Notes: generated by a model from the letters alone, not told the origin. 24,826 bases of DNA from Patescibacteria group bacterium (GCA_015491135.1 WFWK01000036.1:1-24826); one strand, 5' to 3'. Counted from the stretch's first letter, positions 1 to 7,327 are shown. Made by a program: numbers and translations.

Positions 1-437
1 GAGGTGAAGTTGCCGTTTTCATCAAAGATAACCTTTCCTCCGCTGAATTTGGAGTGAACTTTCTTAACAAGTATTGACCTCTCATGCTTGAGTACTTCTT
101 CTATGTCCTCTCTTGAATAAATGTCGTCTCCCATCATAATAAGAAACCTGCCTCGCACCAAAGATTGAACCAAAGAAATAGCGTGTGCCGTGCCTTTCAT
201 CTTTTTTTGCCTTACATATTTTACAGGTCTCCCCAAATAACAATCTCCGAAATGGTTTTTAACTTGTTCGGCCAAATATCCGACAACAAAAATTAGCTCG
301 TCTATCTCATCGGGAAGTTTTTCCAAATTATGCTCAACCAAGTTTTTCCCGCATACTCTGACCATGGGTTTCGGAACGTGATAGGTAAGAGGCCTCATTC
401 TTGTTCCGTACCCTGCGGCTAAAATTACAGCTTGCAT
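1..437 (-). CDS. Sugar-1-phosphate nucleotidyltransferase, N-terminal part (gene runs off the window)
   Basis: The ATG is at 437-435 and the reading frame is open to base 1, giving about 145 N-terminal residues. The signature LAAGYGTRMRPLT followed by PKPMV (residues 6-25) is the nucleotide-binding loop and Lys of the NTP_transferase family (RfbA, GalU, GlmU and ManC type), which joins NTP and a sugar 1-phosphate into an NDP-sugar plus pyrophosphate. MMGDDIY near residue 106 fits the metal-binding Asp region. The sugar and nucleotide cannot be told from this fragment. It starts 8 bases after the stop of the acetate kinase gene on the same strand, so it is probably the distal gene of that unit. 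Cytosolic precursor supply for envelope glycans is the likely role, by family inference only. Confidence 0.85.
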   Translation of the reverse strand, partial: MQAVILAAGYGTRMRPLTYHVPKPMVRVCGKNLVEHNLEKLPDEIDELIFVVGYLAEQVKNHFGDCYLGRPVKYVRQKKMKGTAHAISLVQSLVRGRFLIMMGDDIYSREDIEEVLKHERSILVKKVHSKFSGGKVIFDENGNFT

Positions 438-445
438 ACTTTGTT

Positions 446-1456
446 TTAACTTAATAATTTTTCTGCTTCCTCAAACAATATCTCAGACTCATCAACTTTG
501 CAAACAAAAACTTTCTCTTTATCTATCCCAACAAAACCAAGATCTTTCAAAATTTCTTTTCTAAACCAAGAATTCCCTTCTCCTATACCACCCGAGAACA
601 CAAGCAAATCAACACCTTGCATAAGCCCAGCGTAAGCAAAGATATATTTTTTCACACTTCGCATAAAAATATCAACCGCCAGTTTATACGGCTCTTTCCC
701 TTCTTTTGCTTTGTCAAATATAAATTTCGTATTCGTCATATCAGTTAAAGCCTTAAATCCCGAATGCTCATTTAACAGAGAGTAAATCTCATCCGGTGAG
801 AGAAAATCTTTTTTGCTTAAAAGATAAGGCAGGGCCGGGTCAACATTTCCGCTTCTTGTAATCATCATTACACCTTCAAGGGGTGTGGCTCCCATTGAAG
901 TTGCAAAACTTTTTCCGTTTTTTATCGCGGTTACAGAGCTTCCTCCACCAAGGTGAGCCACTATTATTTTCTCAAACTCTTTGTTCTGCTTTTTAAGCTG
1001 GTTCAAAACGCTTTTCAATGCTAGCGAATGAAATCCAAACCTGCGCACCCCTTGCTCTGTATATCTTTTTGGTATCGGATATACAACTTCTTCTTTTGGC
1101 AAATCTGCATGAAAAAAGGTGTCGGGCACCGCAACTTTCGGCACAAGCTGGTCAATATGATCAATTGTCGCAAGAGAAGCCGTGTTGTGGATGGGAGCAA
1201 AATCCGTAAATTCTTCTATGGTTTTGTAAATATCATCATCTAAAATAACGCTTTTTTGTATCTCGCCCATGTGCACAACTCTTATGGAGACTGCGTCATA
1301 CGGAGTGTTTTTTAGAAAATCAACTTCTTTTTGGGATAAAATTTTCGGATGCACCCTTTTGAATACGGCTTGTTGCGTTTTTTGCCCACCCTCAAAAAGG
1401 CAGTATTTGGTGGCTGTTGAGCCGGGATTTATTGTCAAAATATTATATTTCTTCAT
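446..1456 (-). CDS. ackA: Acetate kinase family protein (short form)
   Basis: 336 residues, ASKHA superfamily. The expected reaction is acetyl phosphate + ADP to acetate + ATP in the cytosol. Visible motifs are phosphate-loop NPGSTATK (residues 10-17), RVVH near residue 59, DTFFH, RRFGFH, HLGGGSSVTAIKNG and the acetate-kinase signature TPLEGVMMITRSGNVDP. The protein is clearly shorter than typical acetate kinases of about 400 residues, and its first loop, NPGST, is the form usual in butyrate kinases rather than the acetate-kinase NxGSSS loop. The central TRSG..DP motif is acetate-kinase-like. Its ATG lies inside the last codons of the phosphoketolase gene (14-base overlap, different frame), which argues for acetyl phosphate as substrate. 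Butyrate or propionate kinase activity is the alternative. Confidence 0.85.
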   Translation of the reverse strand: MKKYNILTINPGSTATKYCLFEGGQKTQQAVFKRVHPKILSQKEVDFLKNTPYDAVSIRVVHMGEIQKSVILDDDIYKTIEEFTDFAPIHNTASLATIDHIDQLVPKVAVPDTFFHADLPKEEVVYPIPKRYTEQGVRRFGFHSLALKSVLNQLKKQNKEFEKIIVAHLGGGSSVTAIKNGKSFATSMGATPLEGVMMITRSGNVDPALPYLLSKKDFLSPDEIYSLLNEHSGFKALTDMTNTKFIFDKAKEGKEPYKLAVDIFMRSVKKYIFAYAGLMQGVDLLVFSGGIGEGNSWFRKEILKDLGFVGIDKEKVFVCKVDESEILFEEAEKLLS

Positions 1457-3779
1457 AGGCCCATTTGTTTAAATCTTTTGGATCTTGCCCGTGTTTTAAA
1501 ATGTACTCTTTTTCTTTTTCAAGAAGTTTTTCCATTTTTGCCGACACCTCATCTTTTTTGGTTTTATCAATCACTCCTTCTTTGTACGCTTGTTCTGCAA
1601 CATCTTTAACAATGTGGAAGCGCGATAGCTCATTTCTAGCTTTCATATCAAACGGAGTTGTTGTGGCTCCTTCTTCTTTGTAGCCTTTGATTTGAATTCT
1701 GTGGGGCTCTATAAAACCAAACAACAGTTTCTGAATTGTTCTTGCATAGCCGTGATAGTACCAAAGAACTTGTTTATCAAAGGTCAAAAGGTCAAAGAGC
1801 TTTTTTCTAGTTTGGGTTTCGTCTTTGATATTCTGCAAGGCACCTGTATGCAAAACAGATACCACCCTCACTCTCACATCCGGCATAAGTTTTTTGCAAA
1901 TTGAAACCGCAGACACCACAGACTCCGTTACGTAATCTCCCATGGAAACCAAGACAATATGCGGAAGGTCATCGCTGAACTTTTCCAAAACACTCAGCGA
2001 ATCTTTTACCGCCAAATGTGCGTTAATTGGCGAGAAATAAATGTTTTTGTTTCTTTTGCCGACAACAAAAACATTCACACCGTCTGCTCTGGAGAGCCCA
2101 TCGGAGATAGATGCCAAAGCTGTGTTTTGATCCGGCGGGAAATAAACCCGCACTATATCATCGTCATGATCAAGCAAATTTGCTATAAAAGACGGGTTTT
2201 GGTGAGAGAAGCCGTTATGGTCTTGTCTTTCCAGCAAAGAAGAGAGAAAAATATTAATCGGCGGAAGAGGCTTTCTAAAATGCACATTTTTTGAGCGTTT
2301 TATAAACTTTATGTACTGATCAATCATAGATGAGACAATGTGAGCGAAAGCTTCATAACTTGCAAAAACTCCAACTCTTCCGGTTAAGGTATACCCTTGC
2401 AACATTCCAAAAAGAACATGCTCCGACAATATCTCAATCACCCGCCCATTTGGCGACATGTCTTTATCCCAACTCTCCAGTGGCCACCTGAAAGCTCTTT
2501 TTTCAACATCAAAAACGGCCTGCAGATGGTTTGAGTAAGTCTCATCGGGCGAAAACAATCTGAAAGATGTCGGATTAAACTTAAACAAATGCGCGAAATA
2601 CTCGCCAGAGACAAAAGCCGAATCATTTTGAGATTGATCAACTTGCTGGAATTCCATCAGTCCTTCTGTCTCGGGAATTGAAAAATCAACCGCCCCTCTG
2701 TGCGCATATTTGCTTCTGCCGACTTTACGCTCTCCTTGAGGAATAAGCTCTTTGATGTCACCATCCAATGTAATCTCTCCGTTTTTATCAAAATCTATAA
2801 GCTCATTAACTTTGTAAGAGTGCAACCACTCTTCCAGCAAAGAAAGTTGATTTTTATCTTTCAAATTATCAAAAATAACCTGATGAGATGCGTAATTTCC
2901 TTCAACTTTAACACCTGAGACTTCCTTAGGCGCTCCCATACCTTTTGGAGTTTTTAAAATAACAACCGGCCAGCGTGGTGCTTCAACCAATGCGGTTTTA
3001 TCGGTGGTTTGTATCAACTTTATCCTCTCTATGGCAGAGTCAAATACTTCCATGGCGCGTCCATGCAATTCCTCGGCCGTCTTGCCCACAACAAACAAAG
3101 CTTCATACCCGTGCGCATCAAAGAATTTTTCTATCTCATCATCATCCATTCTGCCGAAAATCGTCGGACCTGATATTTTGTAACCATTTAAGTGCAAAAC
3201 CGGCAAAACAGCGCCGTCTGCTGAAGGGCGGATAAATCTGTTTGCGTTCCATGAAGCAGAAAGAGGGCCTGTTTCGGCCTCTCCGTCTCCTATCAGACAA
3301 ACGGAGATCAAAGACGGTTCATCAAGTACGGATCCGTAAGCTGTTGCAAGCGAGTAACCCAACTCTCCACCTTCCAAAATTGAACCTGGCGAGAGAGGAG
3401 TTATATGAGAAGGAAATCCGTAAGGAGCGGAGAAAGAGCGAATGAATTTTTCAATACCTTCTTTTGTAAACGGATAGTTGTTATAAAAGTGCGAAATTGA
3501 ACCTTCTATAAAAACTCCGGATAAATACCCCGGCGCTCCGTGGCCGGTACCTACAACATAGAGAAAATCTCTATCGGGATTTTGGTTTATCAGGCGATTT
3601 ATATGCGCGTAGAGAAAATTTATTCCCGGGGTTGTTCCCCAATGTCCCAGAAGGCGCGGTTTTATATGCTCCGGTTTTAACTTTTCCTCAAGAAAAAAAT
3701 TACTTCTCAGAAAAATTTGCGCCACTGAGATGTAATCGGCAAGACGCGTATACTTTAGCAGTTGAGTAAGCTCAGACAT
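1443..3779 (-). CDS. xfp: Xylulose-5-phosphate/fructose-6-phosphate phosphoketolase
   Basis: 778 residues, the usual length for the family. This thiamine-diphosphate enzyme splits xylulose 5-phosphate (often also fructose 6-phosphate) with phosphate into acetyl phosphate and glyceraldehyde 3-phosphate (or erythrose 4-phosphate). Motifs are LLGHWGTTPG at residues 43-52, EGGELGYSL near 136-144, the ThDP/Mg motif GDGEAETG at 164-171, then NGYKISGPTIFGR. The C-terminal half holds the second ThDP-type domain and the transketolase C-terminal-like domain, with no internal gap. With the overlapping acetate kinase gene downstream it forms a complete route from pentose phosphate to acetate plus ATP. 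The start is set by the ATG at 3779, which lies 6 bases after a TACAAT -10 box and has no Shine-Dalgarno sequence. Confidence 0.97.
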   Translation of the reverse strand: MSELTQLLKYTRLADYISVAQIFLRSNFFLEEKLKPEHIKPRLLGHWGTTPGINFLYAHINRLINQNPDRDFLYVVGTGHGAPGYLSGVFIEGSISHFYNNYPFTKEGIEKFIRSFSAPYGFPSHITPLSPGSILEGGELGYSLATAYGSVLDEPSLISVCLIGDGEAETGPLSASWNANRFIRPSADGAVLPVLHLNGYKISGPTIFGRMDDDEIEKFFDAHGYEALFVVGKTAEELHGRAMEVFDSAIERIKLIQTTDKTALVEAPRWPVVILKTPKGMGAPKEVSGVKVEGNYASHQVIFDNLKDKNQLSLLEEWLHSYKVNELIDFDKNGEITLDGDIKELIPQGERKVGRSKYAHRGAVDFSIPETEGLMEFQQVDQSQNDSAFVSGEYFAHLFKFNPTSFRLFSPDETYSNHLQAVFDVEKRAFRWPLESWDKDMSPNGRVIEILSEHVLFGMLQGYTLTGRVGVFASYEAFAHIVSSMIDQYIKFIKRSKNVHFRKPLPPINIFLSSLLERQDHNGFSHQNPSFIANLLDHDDDIVRVYFPPDQNTALASISDGLSRADGVNVFVVGKRNKNIYFSPINAHLAVKDSLSVLEKFSDDLPHIVLVSMGDYVTESVVSAVSICKKLMPDVRVRVVSVLHTGALQNIKDETQTRKKLFDLLTFDKQVLWYYHGYARTIQKLLFGFIEPHRIQIKGYKEEGATTTPFDMKARNELSRFHIVKDVAEQAYKEGVIDKTKKDEVSAKMEKLLEKEKEYILKHGQDPKDLNKWAYEEI

Positions 3780-3795
3780 GTACTAATTGTAACAT
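3779..3795 (-). promoter_or_regulatory. Extended -10 promoter of xfp, predicted leaderless
   Basis: Reading the minus strand, TACAAT (3791-3786) is preceded by TG plus one base (extended -10) and followed by 6 bases and the xfp ATG (3779). A start of transcription at the usual 6-8 bases after the -10 would fall on or next to the A of the ATG. No convincing -35 was found. Confidence 0.55.
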
Positions 3796-3828
3796 ATCTG
3801 TTTGCCCTGTTTTTTAAAGTCTGTGGAT

Positions 3829-4425
3829 TTAAAGTGTTTCTATTTCATCTAATACCTCTTTTGCAATCTCTTTCACCTTTTCGTTTTTTATTTTCTCCAA
3901 CACTCTCTCTTTTCCATCTTTAAAAGCAAGCATGTCTCCTATGCCGTTTTTAAAATATCCATACCTCTGCAATACAAACTCCAGCCTGTCTATTGATTTT
4001 ACGAACTTGGCCTCGGGCGTCTCCTCTTTTTCAAACTCCTCCCAGAGAGACAAAAACTCGGGAGCAAAATCAAAAGAGCTTAAGATTTCCTCCATTGCTT
4101 GTTTTTCTCTCTCATGCTTGTCTTCTACATTGTCGCGAACGGGCATATCGCCTATTATCGCCTCACCAAGCTCGTGCAAAATTGCCATTTTAAGCACTTT
4201 GTTTTGATCAAGCTCTGGGGCAAGCTGTTTCTGCAAAAACAAAGCCAAAACTACTACGGAGAAGCTATGGTCGGCAACAGATTCGGCTTGCTCTTCTCTA
4301 ACTCCCCAATACTTTACCCAGCCGGTTCTAAGCAAATTTTTTAAAGTAAAAATGTATGAAAACAACTTAATGGTTTTGCTTTTGTCGTCTCCAAATTTTG
4401 CCGAGATTTCATTTCTCCAGTACAT
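3829..4425 (-). CDS. HD-domain phosphohydrolase (HDDC2/YfbR-like)
   Basis: 198 residues. The segment LLRTGWVKYWGV...ESVADHSFSV (31-56), followed by AILHELGEAIIGD (81-93) and KSIDRLEF (143-150), matches the HDDC2/YfbR type of HD hydrolases, metal-dependent 5'-nucleotidases acting on (deoxy)nucleoside monophosphates. The metal ligands would be H53, H84, the residue after it, and D146. The odd point is that the residue after H84 is Glu (HE) where the family normally has Asp (HD). It may still bind metal, but activity is uncertain. The gene begins 9 bases after the truB stop and ends 49 bases before xfp starts, so it is probably co-transcribed with truB. The substrate is unknown. Confidence 0.82.
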   Translation of the reverse strand: MYWRNEISAKFGDDKSKTIKLFSYIFTLKNLLRTGWVKYWGVREEQAESVADHSFSVVVLALFLQKQLAPELDQNKVLKMAILHELGEAIIGDMPVRDNVEDKHEREKQAMEEILSSFDFAPEFLSLWEEFEKEETPEAKFVKSIDRLEFVLQRYGYFKNGIGDMLAFKDGKERVLEKIKNEKVKEIAKEVLDEIETL

Positions 4426-4434
4426 ATACTAAAT

Positions 4435-5268
4435 TTAATCTATCTTTTTAAAAAACACAAAAGGACCGAGTTTATAAACTCTACCTACCTCCTCCCTTTT
4501 TATCAAAGTTGCAACTGCGCATCCGCCAAGCTCTTTCGCCACCCGCTCAACTAACGCTCGCACATAAAGCCCGCTTGAGCTTAGAGTCTCTCCGCAAACA
4601 ATCGGGATATTTGCATTATCTTGCAAACTTTCAAAAAGCTTGCTCCACGCTTTTTTAATTTCAGCCAACCGAAAATCATTTTCAGATTTTAAATTCAACT
4701 TTTGCAAACTCTCGCGCACCAAGTTTGAAAATTCTTTACCTGACAAAGTATCTGTATGTTTTAAATTCAATTTGTAGATATAAACGGTTTTTGAAGGTAT
4801 ATCAACTTCCGATACTCTCCCTGTGTTTGCAAAGTAAAACAGGGGCTTTTTTTCTCCCGTTTTTCTGCTGACTACCGGCTTTGATGAAAATATCGGATAC
4901 TGCATACTCCAGCTTCCTTTAATTTTTTTGGAGATGTTTTTTAAACTGTTCAGTTTGCCAAAATCAAATTTATCACAACTCTTCGGTATCCCGAGCAGGT
5001 CTCCGGTATCGGTTTTAAAACCGAGCGCAAAGCAAAAAAAGTATTTTTTATCAAGCTTTAAATATTTGTTCTTTTCTTTGCACTTCTCACCCGCTAAAAT
5101 CAACACCTTCCCGCATGCCAGAGGATCAAGCCGTCCGGCATAAGTAAGAGGAATCTCATCATCAATGCCTTGTTCTTCTCTTAATCTATCCAGAAGAGCT
5201 GAGAGCAACTCCCCTTCTTTTTTCCAAATAATGTATTTGTTATCTTGGAGTTTTTTTGTTTTTTCCAT
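4435..5268 (-). CDS. truB: TruB-like tRNA pseudouridine synthase (divergent)
   Basis: 277 residues. The motif LTYAGRLDPLACGKVLILAG (41-60) is the TruB catalytic motif (family form GHTGTLDPLATG), with D48 as the probable nucleophile. SSGLYVRALVERVAKELG near residues 230-247 matches the second TruB core motif (family form SGTYIRSL), and VYKLGPF ends the fold. The expected role is isomerisation of U55 in the T-loop of tRNA. The usual N-terminal segment (GxLxLDKPxGxTS) is weak here (YIIWKKEGELLSALLDRLR). Like many reduced homologues it lacks an obvious PUA extension. Its start overlaps the last 29 bases of the upstream peptidoglycan-binding gene in another frame, suggesting translational coupling. 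The family is clear; target specificity is inferred. Confidence 0.85.
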   Translation of the reverse strand: MEKTKKLQDNKYIIWKKEGELLSALLDRLREEQGIDDEIPLTYAGRLDPLACGKVLILAGEKCKEKNKYLKLDKKYFFCFALGFKTDTGDLLGIPKSCDKFDFGKLNSLKNISKKIKGSWSMQYPIFSSKPVVSRKTGEKKPLFYFANTGRVSEVDIPSKTVYIYKLNLKHTDTLSGKEFSNLVRESLQKLNLKSENDFRLAEIKKAWSKLFESLQDNANIPIVCGETLSSSGLYVRALVERVAKELGGCAVATLIKREEVGRVYKLGPFVFFKKID

Positions 5269-5851
5269 GACACTTATCTAAAACTTTGTTTGCAAAAGAG
5301 TAAGTTGCGGGACCCCAAACTCCGGTGGGTCGTTTAAGGCCGACCGGCTCAAGAATCTCTTTGGCAAAGAGCTCTTGAAACTTCATAACAGCTTTTCTGG
5401 TTGCGGGACCAAAATAGGCGGTCTCGCTACCCTTGCTTCCCGGGCCTTTTTGGGCAACTGCTGTTTTTTTGTTCATGTTTAGAAACTCTTGCACAAATTT
5501 AACTTGCTCGTCCCTTGCACCGGGATAAAAAGTTTTGTCAAAAACAACATTTGGGCAATCAACTCTCTTGGTTGTCTCCGTATTCACTTGCTCAATTTTA
5601 GAGCTTGCCGGTAAAATCAAATTTAAAAGATACTCTTCATTTGACAAGGTCGGACCTTGTTGTTTGTCTTTTTGTTTTTGGATTTTTGTGTTTTTGTTAT
5701 CCTCCGATCGAATACTTGAAAAAATTCTTGAGAGCATCTCGGCAAGGGTTTCTTTTGGAGTTGGCGTTTCTATTTTGGGCAGATCAACTTGCGCGAAAAC
5801 CACACCGACAGTTGTTAAAAAAACAAATAAAAATGATATTATCTTTTTCAT
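5240..5851 (-). CDS. Exported peptidoglycan-binding domain protein
   Basis: 203 residues from the ATG at 5851. The frame stays open further upstream, but this start gives a clean signal peptide: MKKIISFLF, a hydrophobic core, and a likely cut after VVFA (residue 20). A charged, probably disordered linker (30-95) follows. Residues 108-192 form a PG_binding_1-like domain: YPGARDEQVKFVQEFLN, then YFGPATRKAVMKFQE and GVWGPATYSFANKVL. The protein probably sits in the wall or periplasm and binds peptidoglycan; no catalytic domain is visible. It is the first gene of the unit that continues into truB, an unusual pairing. It shares its start site back-to-back with the DUF4105 gene on the other strand. 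Confidence 0.85.
   Translation of the reverse strand: MKKIISFLFVFLTTVGVVFAQVDLPKIETPTPKETLAEMLSRIFSSIRSEDNKNTKIQKQKDKQQGPTLSNEEYLLNLILPASSKIEQVNTETTKRVDCPNVVFDKTFYPGARDEQVKFVQEFLNMNKKTAVAQKGPGSKGSETAYFGPATRKAVMKFQELFAKEILEPVGLKRPTGVWGPATYSFANKVLDKCHGKNKKTPR
5812..5842 (+). promoter_or_regulatory. Promoter of the DUF4105 gene, predicted leaderless
   Basis: TATTAT at 5837-5842 is preceded by TG plus one base (extended -10). A possible -35, TTGTTA, lies at 5812-5817 with a 19-base spacer. The ATG at 5850 follows 7 bases after the -10. It lies inside the signal-peptide codons of the opposite-strand gene. Confidence 0.5.
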
Positions 5852-6701
5852 GATAGAGATTATACCGCAAAACTCATTTATTCTCACCTTGTGTTTAGTG
5901 GCTTTTGCGGGACTGGTTTTCATGTTAATCAGAAGACCAAAACAAAACCGAAACTGGTGCCCGGAGCACAAAATTCAACCTGTTTTAAAAATAGATAGCG
6001 ATGAGGTGGAGATAGCCGATTTGGTTGAGGCAACGTATTTTGCGCCGATGAAGGCCGATGTCAGGCGTATGAACTGGAAGTTTAAAATTGATGATATAGA
6101 ACATGTTTGTTTGTTGTTGGAGATTTTCAAAGTAGACCTACCGTTTGGTAAAAAAATAAAACCAATTCACGCTTTTTTGGGGTTTACTCTTAAAGACGGT
6201 CGCGGATTTGCCGTCTCACCTGCCGGGAGAAGATTGGTTAATGAAAAAGTAACCTTCGCCCGAATTCTCCCCCACTATAAAGAGCTCCATTACAAAATAA
6301 TTCGTCTTGAAGATACACTGCATGCAAGAGCGTATTTTGAGAAAGATGACTTGCAGTGCATCCCGCTGAATTTAAACACAGAGCAAATTAAAAAAGTTCT
6401 TGCTTCTATATCAAAACAAACCCAGTCTCTCAAAGACAAGGCGCAATGGTTTGATACATTCACAAGAAATTGCGTAACCGAGACCCTAAAGCATCTAAAA
6501 AAAGCCGGAGTAAATGTTCCGCGCTACAGCTTTAGATACTCCACAACAGTTAATTTAGAAAAGGTATTTCTCGGAAAAATATTACCGTTTTCATCTGTAA
6601 AAGAGGCACGTAAAAAAACAAATATAAATCACCTTATAACAGATGACAAAAACTTTATTCCGGAGCTTTCAAGGTGGATTGAGGGTTTTGGCGGTAGATA
6701 G
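5850..6701 (+). CDS. Membrane-anchored DUF4105 (Lnb-type) putative cysteine peptidase
   Basis: 283 residues from the ATG at 5850. An N-terminal hydrophobic helix (residues 10-27, then IRRPK) suggests a signal anchor with the rest outside. The DUF4105 hallmarks are HAFLGFTLKDGRGFAVSPAGRR (107-128, shown here by its ends HAFLGF and SPAGRR) and FTRNCVTETL (204-213). H107 and C208 are the likely papain-like pair known for this family. The real substrate is unknown; family members are often envelope proteins. The frame is open for about 300 bases further upstream, but that part overlaps the opposite gene and encodes nothing recognisable. ATG 5850 or an internal ATG at 5922, which would lose the helix, are the candidates; the first is preferred for the helix and the -10 box. 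Confidence 0.78.
   Translation: MIEIIPQNSFILTLCLVAFAGLVFMLIRRPKQNRNWCPEHKIQPVLKIDSDEVEIADLVEATYFAPMKADVRRMNWKFKIDDIEHVCLLLEIFKVDLPFGKKIKPIHAFLGFTLKDGRGFAVSPAGRRLVNEKVTFARILPHYKELHYKIIRLEDTLHARAYFEKDDLQCIPLNLNTEQIKKVLASISKQTQSLKDKAQWFDTFTRNCVTETLKHLKKAGVNVPRYSFRYSTTVNLEKVFLGKILPFSSVKEARKKTNINHLITDDKNFIPELSRWIEGFGGR
5859..5887 (-). promoter_or_regulatory. Promoter of the peptidoglycan-binding gene, predicted leaderless
   Basis: On the minus strand a perfect TATAAT lies at 5864-5859, with GTGAGA (4 of 6 matches to TTGACA) at 5887-5882, spacer 17. The ATG (5851) follows the -10 after 7 bases, and there is no Shine-Dalgarno sequence. The promoter lies entirely inside the coding region of the opposite-strand DUF4105 gene. 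Confidence 0.65.
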
Positions 6702-6720
6702 GTTACTTTTGAATCCACCT
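6672..6720. repeat. 9-bp inverted repeat across convergent gene ends
   Basis: AGGTGGATT (6672-6680) and AATCCACCT (6712-6720) are perfect complements separated by 31 bases. The left arm is in the last codons of the DUF4105 gene, the right arm in the last codons of the antitoxin gene. There is no U-tract, so it is at best an atypical shared 3'-end hairpin. Confidence 0.5.
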
Positions 6721-7045
6721 ATACCTCACCTCTCAAAGCGAGATTTCTTAAATATTCGGATATACTTGAAAAACCTTTCTTGGTTGCCTTTTGTTCAATA
6801 AGCTTTTTCTCCTCGGGTCTAAGACGAAATTGTACGGTTGCGCTTTGAGCTTTTTTATACTCCTGCTCCGCAATAATAAGTTTGGGCAAATCTGCAAGTA
6901 GGGCCGGAATGTCTTCGTTTAAAAAATCTTGATCAATTTTTGCGCTTTTGCACACAAAATGAGTAATCCCTCCTTTTTTAGGTTCCAAAAAATAAGTGTG
7001 TCTTTTGTTTTTTACAGTTATGCTATGCTTTGTTTGTTTTGTCAT
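6719..7045 (-). CDS. Ribbon-helix-helix antitoxin of a HicAB-type module
   Basis: 108 residues. The C-terminal part (about 68-106: SATVQFRLRPEEKKLIEQ, then FSSISEYLRNLAL) is a classic ribbon-helix-helix DNA-binding domain. The N-terminal 60 residues contain strands and a helix (DIPALLADLPKLI) that could be a reduced HicB-type toxin-neutralising domain, but they do not show the usual HicB consensus. The ATG overlaps the TGA of the upstream toxin gene (ATGA, 7042-7045), the usual HicA-then-HicB order and coupling. It probably binds the toxin and represses the operon at the palindrome 7292-7320. Placement as antitoxin rests mainly on gene order and the DNA-binding domain. Confidence 0.78.
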   Translation of the reverse strand: MTKQTKHSITVKNKRHTYFLEPKKGGITHFVCKSAKIDQDFLNEDIPALLADLPKLIIAEQEYKKAQSATVQFRLRPEEKKLIEQKATKKGFSSISEYLRNLALRGEV

Positions 7046-7290
7046 GTTATGTTTTTTATTAAATGTTTAATACGCTTTGCGATGTCTTTTTTATAAAAAT
7101 CTTTGCAATCGTTATTGTGTACGGGGATCACAATATCAATACCAAATTCGTCATGTTTAAATTTTACGTGACTGCCTTTTGTATATATTTTCTGAAAACC
7201 GACAACCAATAATAACTTTTGCAAATCAGAAAATGATATTTTACTTGGTGTTTGAAGGAACCTTTTGGCAATCTTTGCAATTCTTGACAT
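7042..7290 (-). CDS. hicA: HicA-like mRNA interferase toxin
   Basis: 82 residues, normal for HicA. The double-stranded-RNA-binding-like fold is seen in SFSDLQKLLLVVGFQKI (19-35), TKGSHVKFKH (37-46) with the conserved catalytic His at 41, and IVIPVHNNDCKDFYKKDI (53-70). HicA toxins cleave mRNA and are held inactive by HicB. The start is fixed by the ATG at 7290, which sits just past the palindromic operator and a TTGACT/TAAAAT promoter. It is coupled to the antitoxin by a 4-base overlap. No other mobile-element genes are visible around it, so a role in defence, stress or plain addiction cannot be distinguished. Confidence 0.85.
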   Translation of the reverse strand: MSRIAKIAKRFLQTPSKISFSDLQKLLLVVGFQKIYTKGSHVKFKHDEFGIDIVIPVHNNDCKDFYKKDIAKRIKHLIKNIT

Positions 7291-7291
7291 G

Positions 7292-7320
7292 TGTAATACA
7301 TTTTATATTTATGTATTACA
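7292..7320. promoter_or_regulatory. Perfect palindromic operator of the hicAB-like module
   Basis: Arms TGTAATACAT (7292-7301) and ATGTATTACA (7311-7320) are perfect 10-bp complements separated by 9 AT bases. The palindrome covers the -10 region of the toxin promoter and ends one base before the ATG, exactly where a ribbon-helix-helix autorepressor would act. Confidence 0.8.
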
Positions 7321-7327
7321 AAGTCAA
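7300..7327 (-). promoter_or_regulatory. Promoter of the hicAB-like module
   Basis: On the minus strand, -35 TTGACT (7327-7322, 5 of 6), spacer 16, and -10 TAAAAT (7305-7300, 5 of 6). The ATG at 7290 is 9 bases past the -10, so any leader would be only 0-3 bases. Confidence 0.65.

Noticed and set aside
446..1456. Butyrate kinase annotation
   Set aside because: NPGST favours it, but TPLEG..TRSG..DP and the phosphoketolase overlap favour acetate kinase. Kept as an alternative in the feature entry.
5535..5849. N-terminal extension of the DUF4105 frame
   Set aside because: It overlaps the peptidoglycan-binding gene in antisense, encodes no recognisable sequence, and lies upstream of the plausible promoter and the signal anchor.
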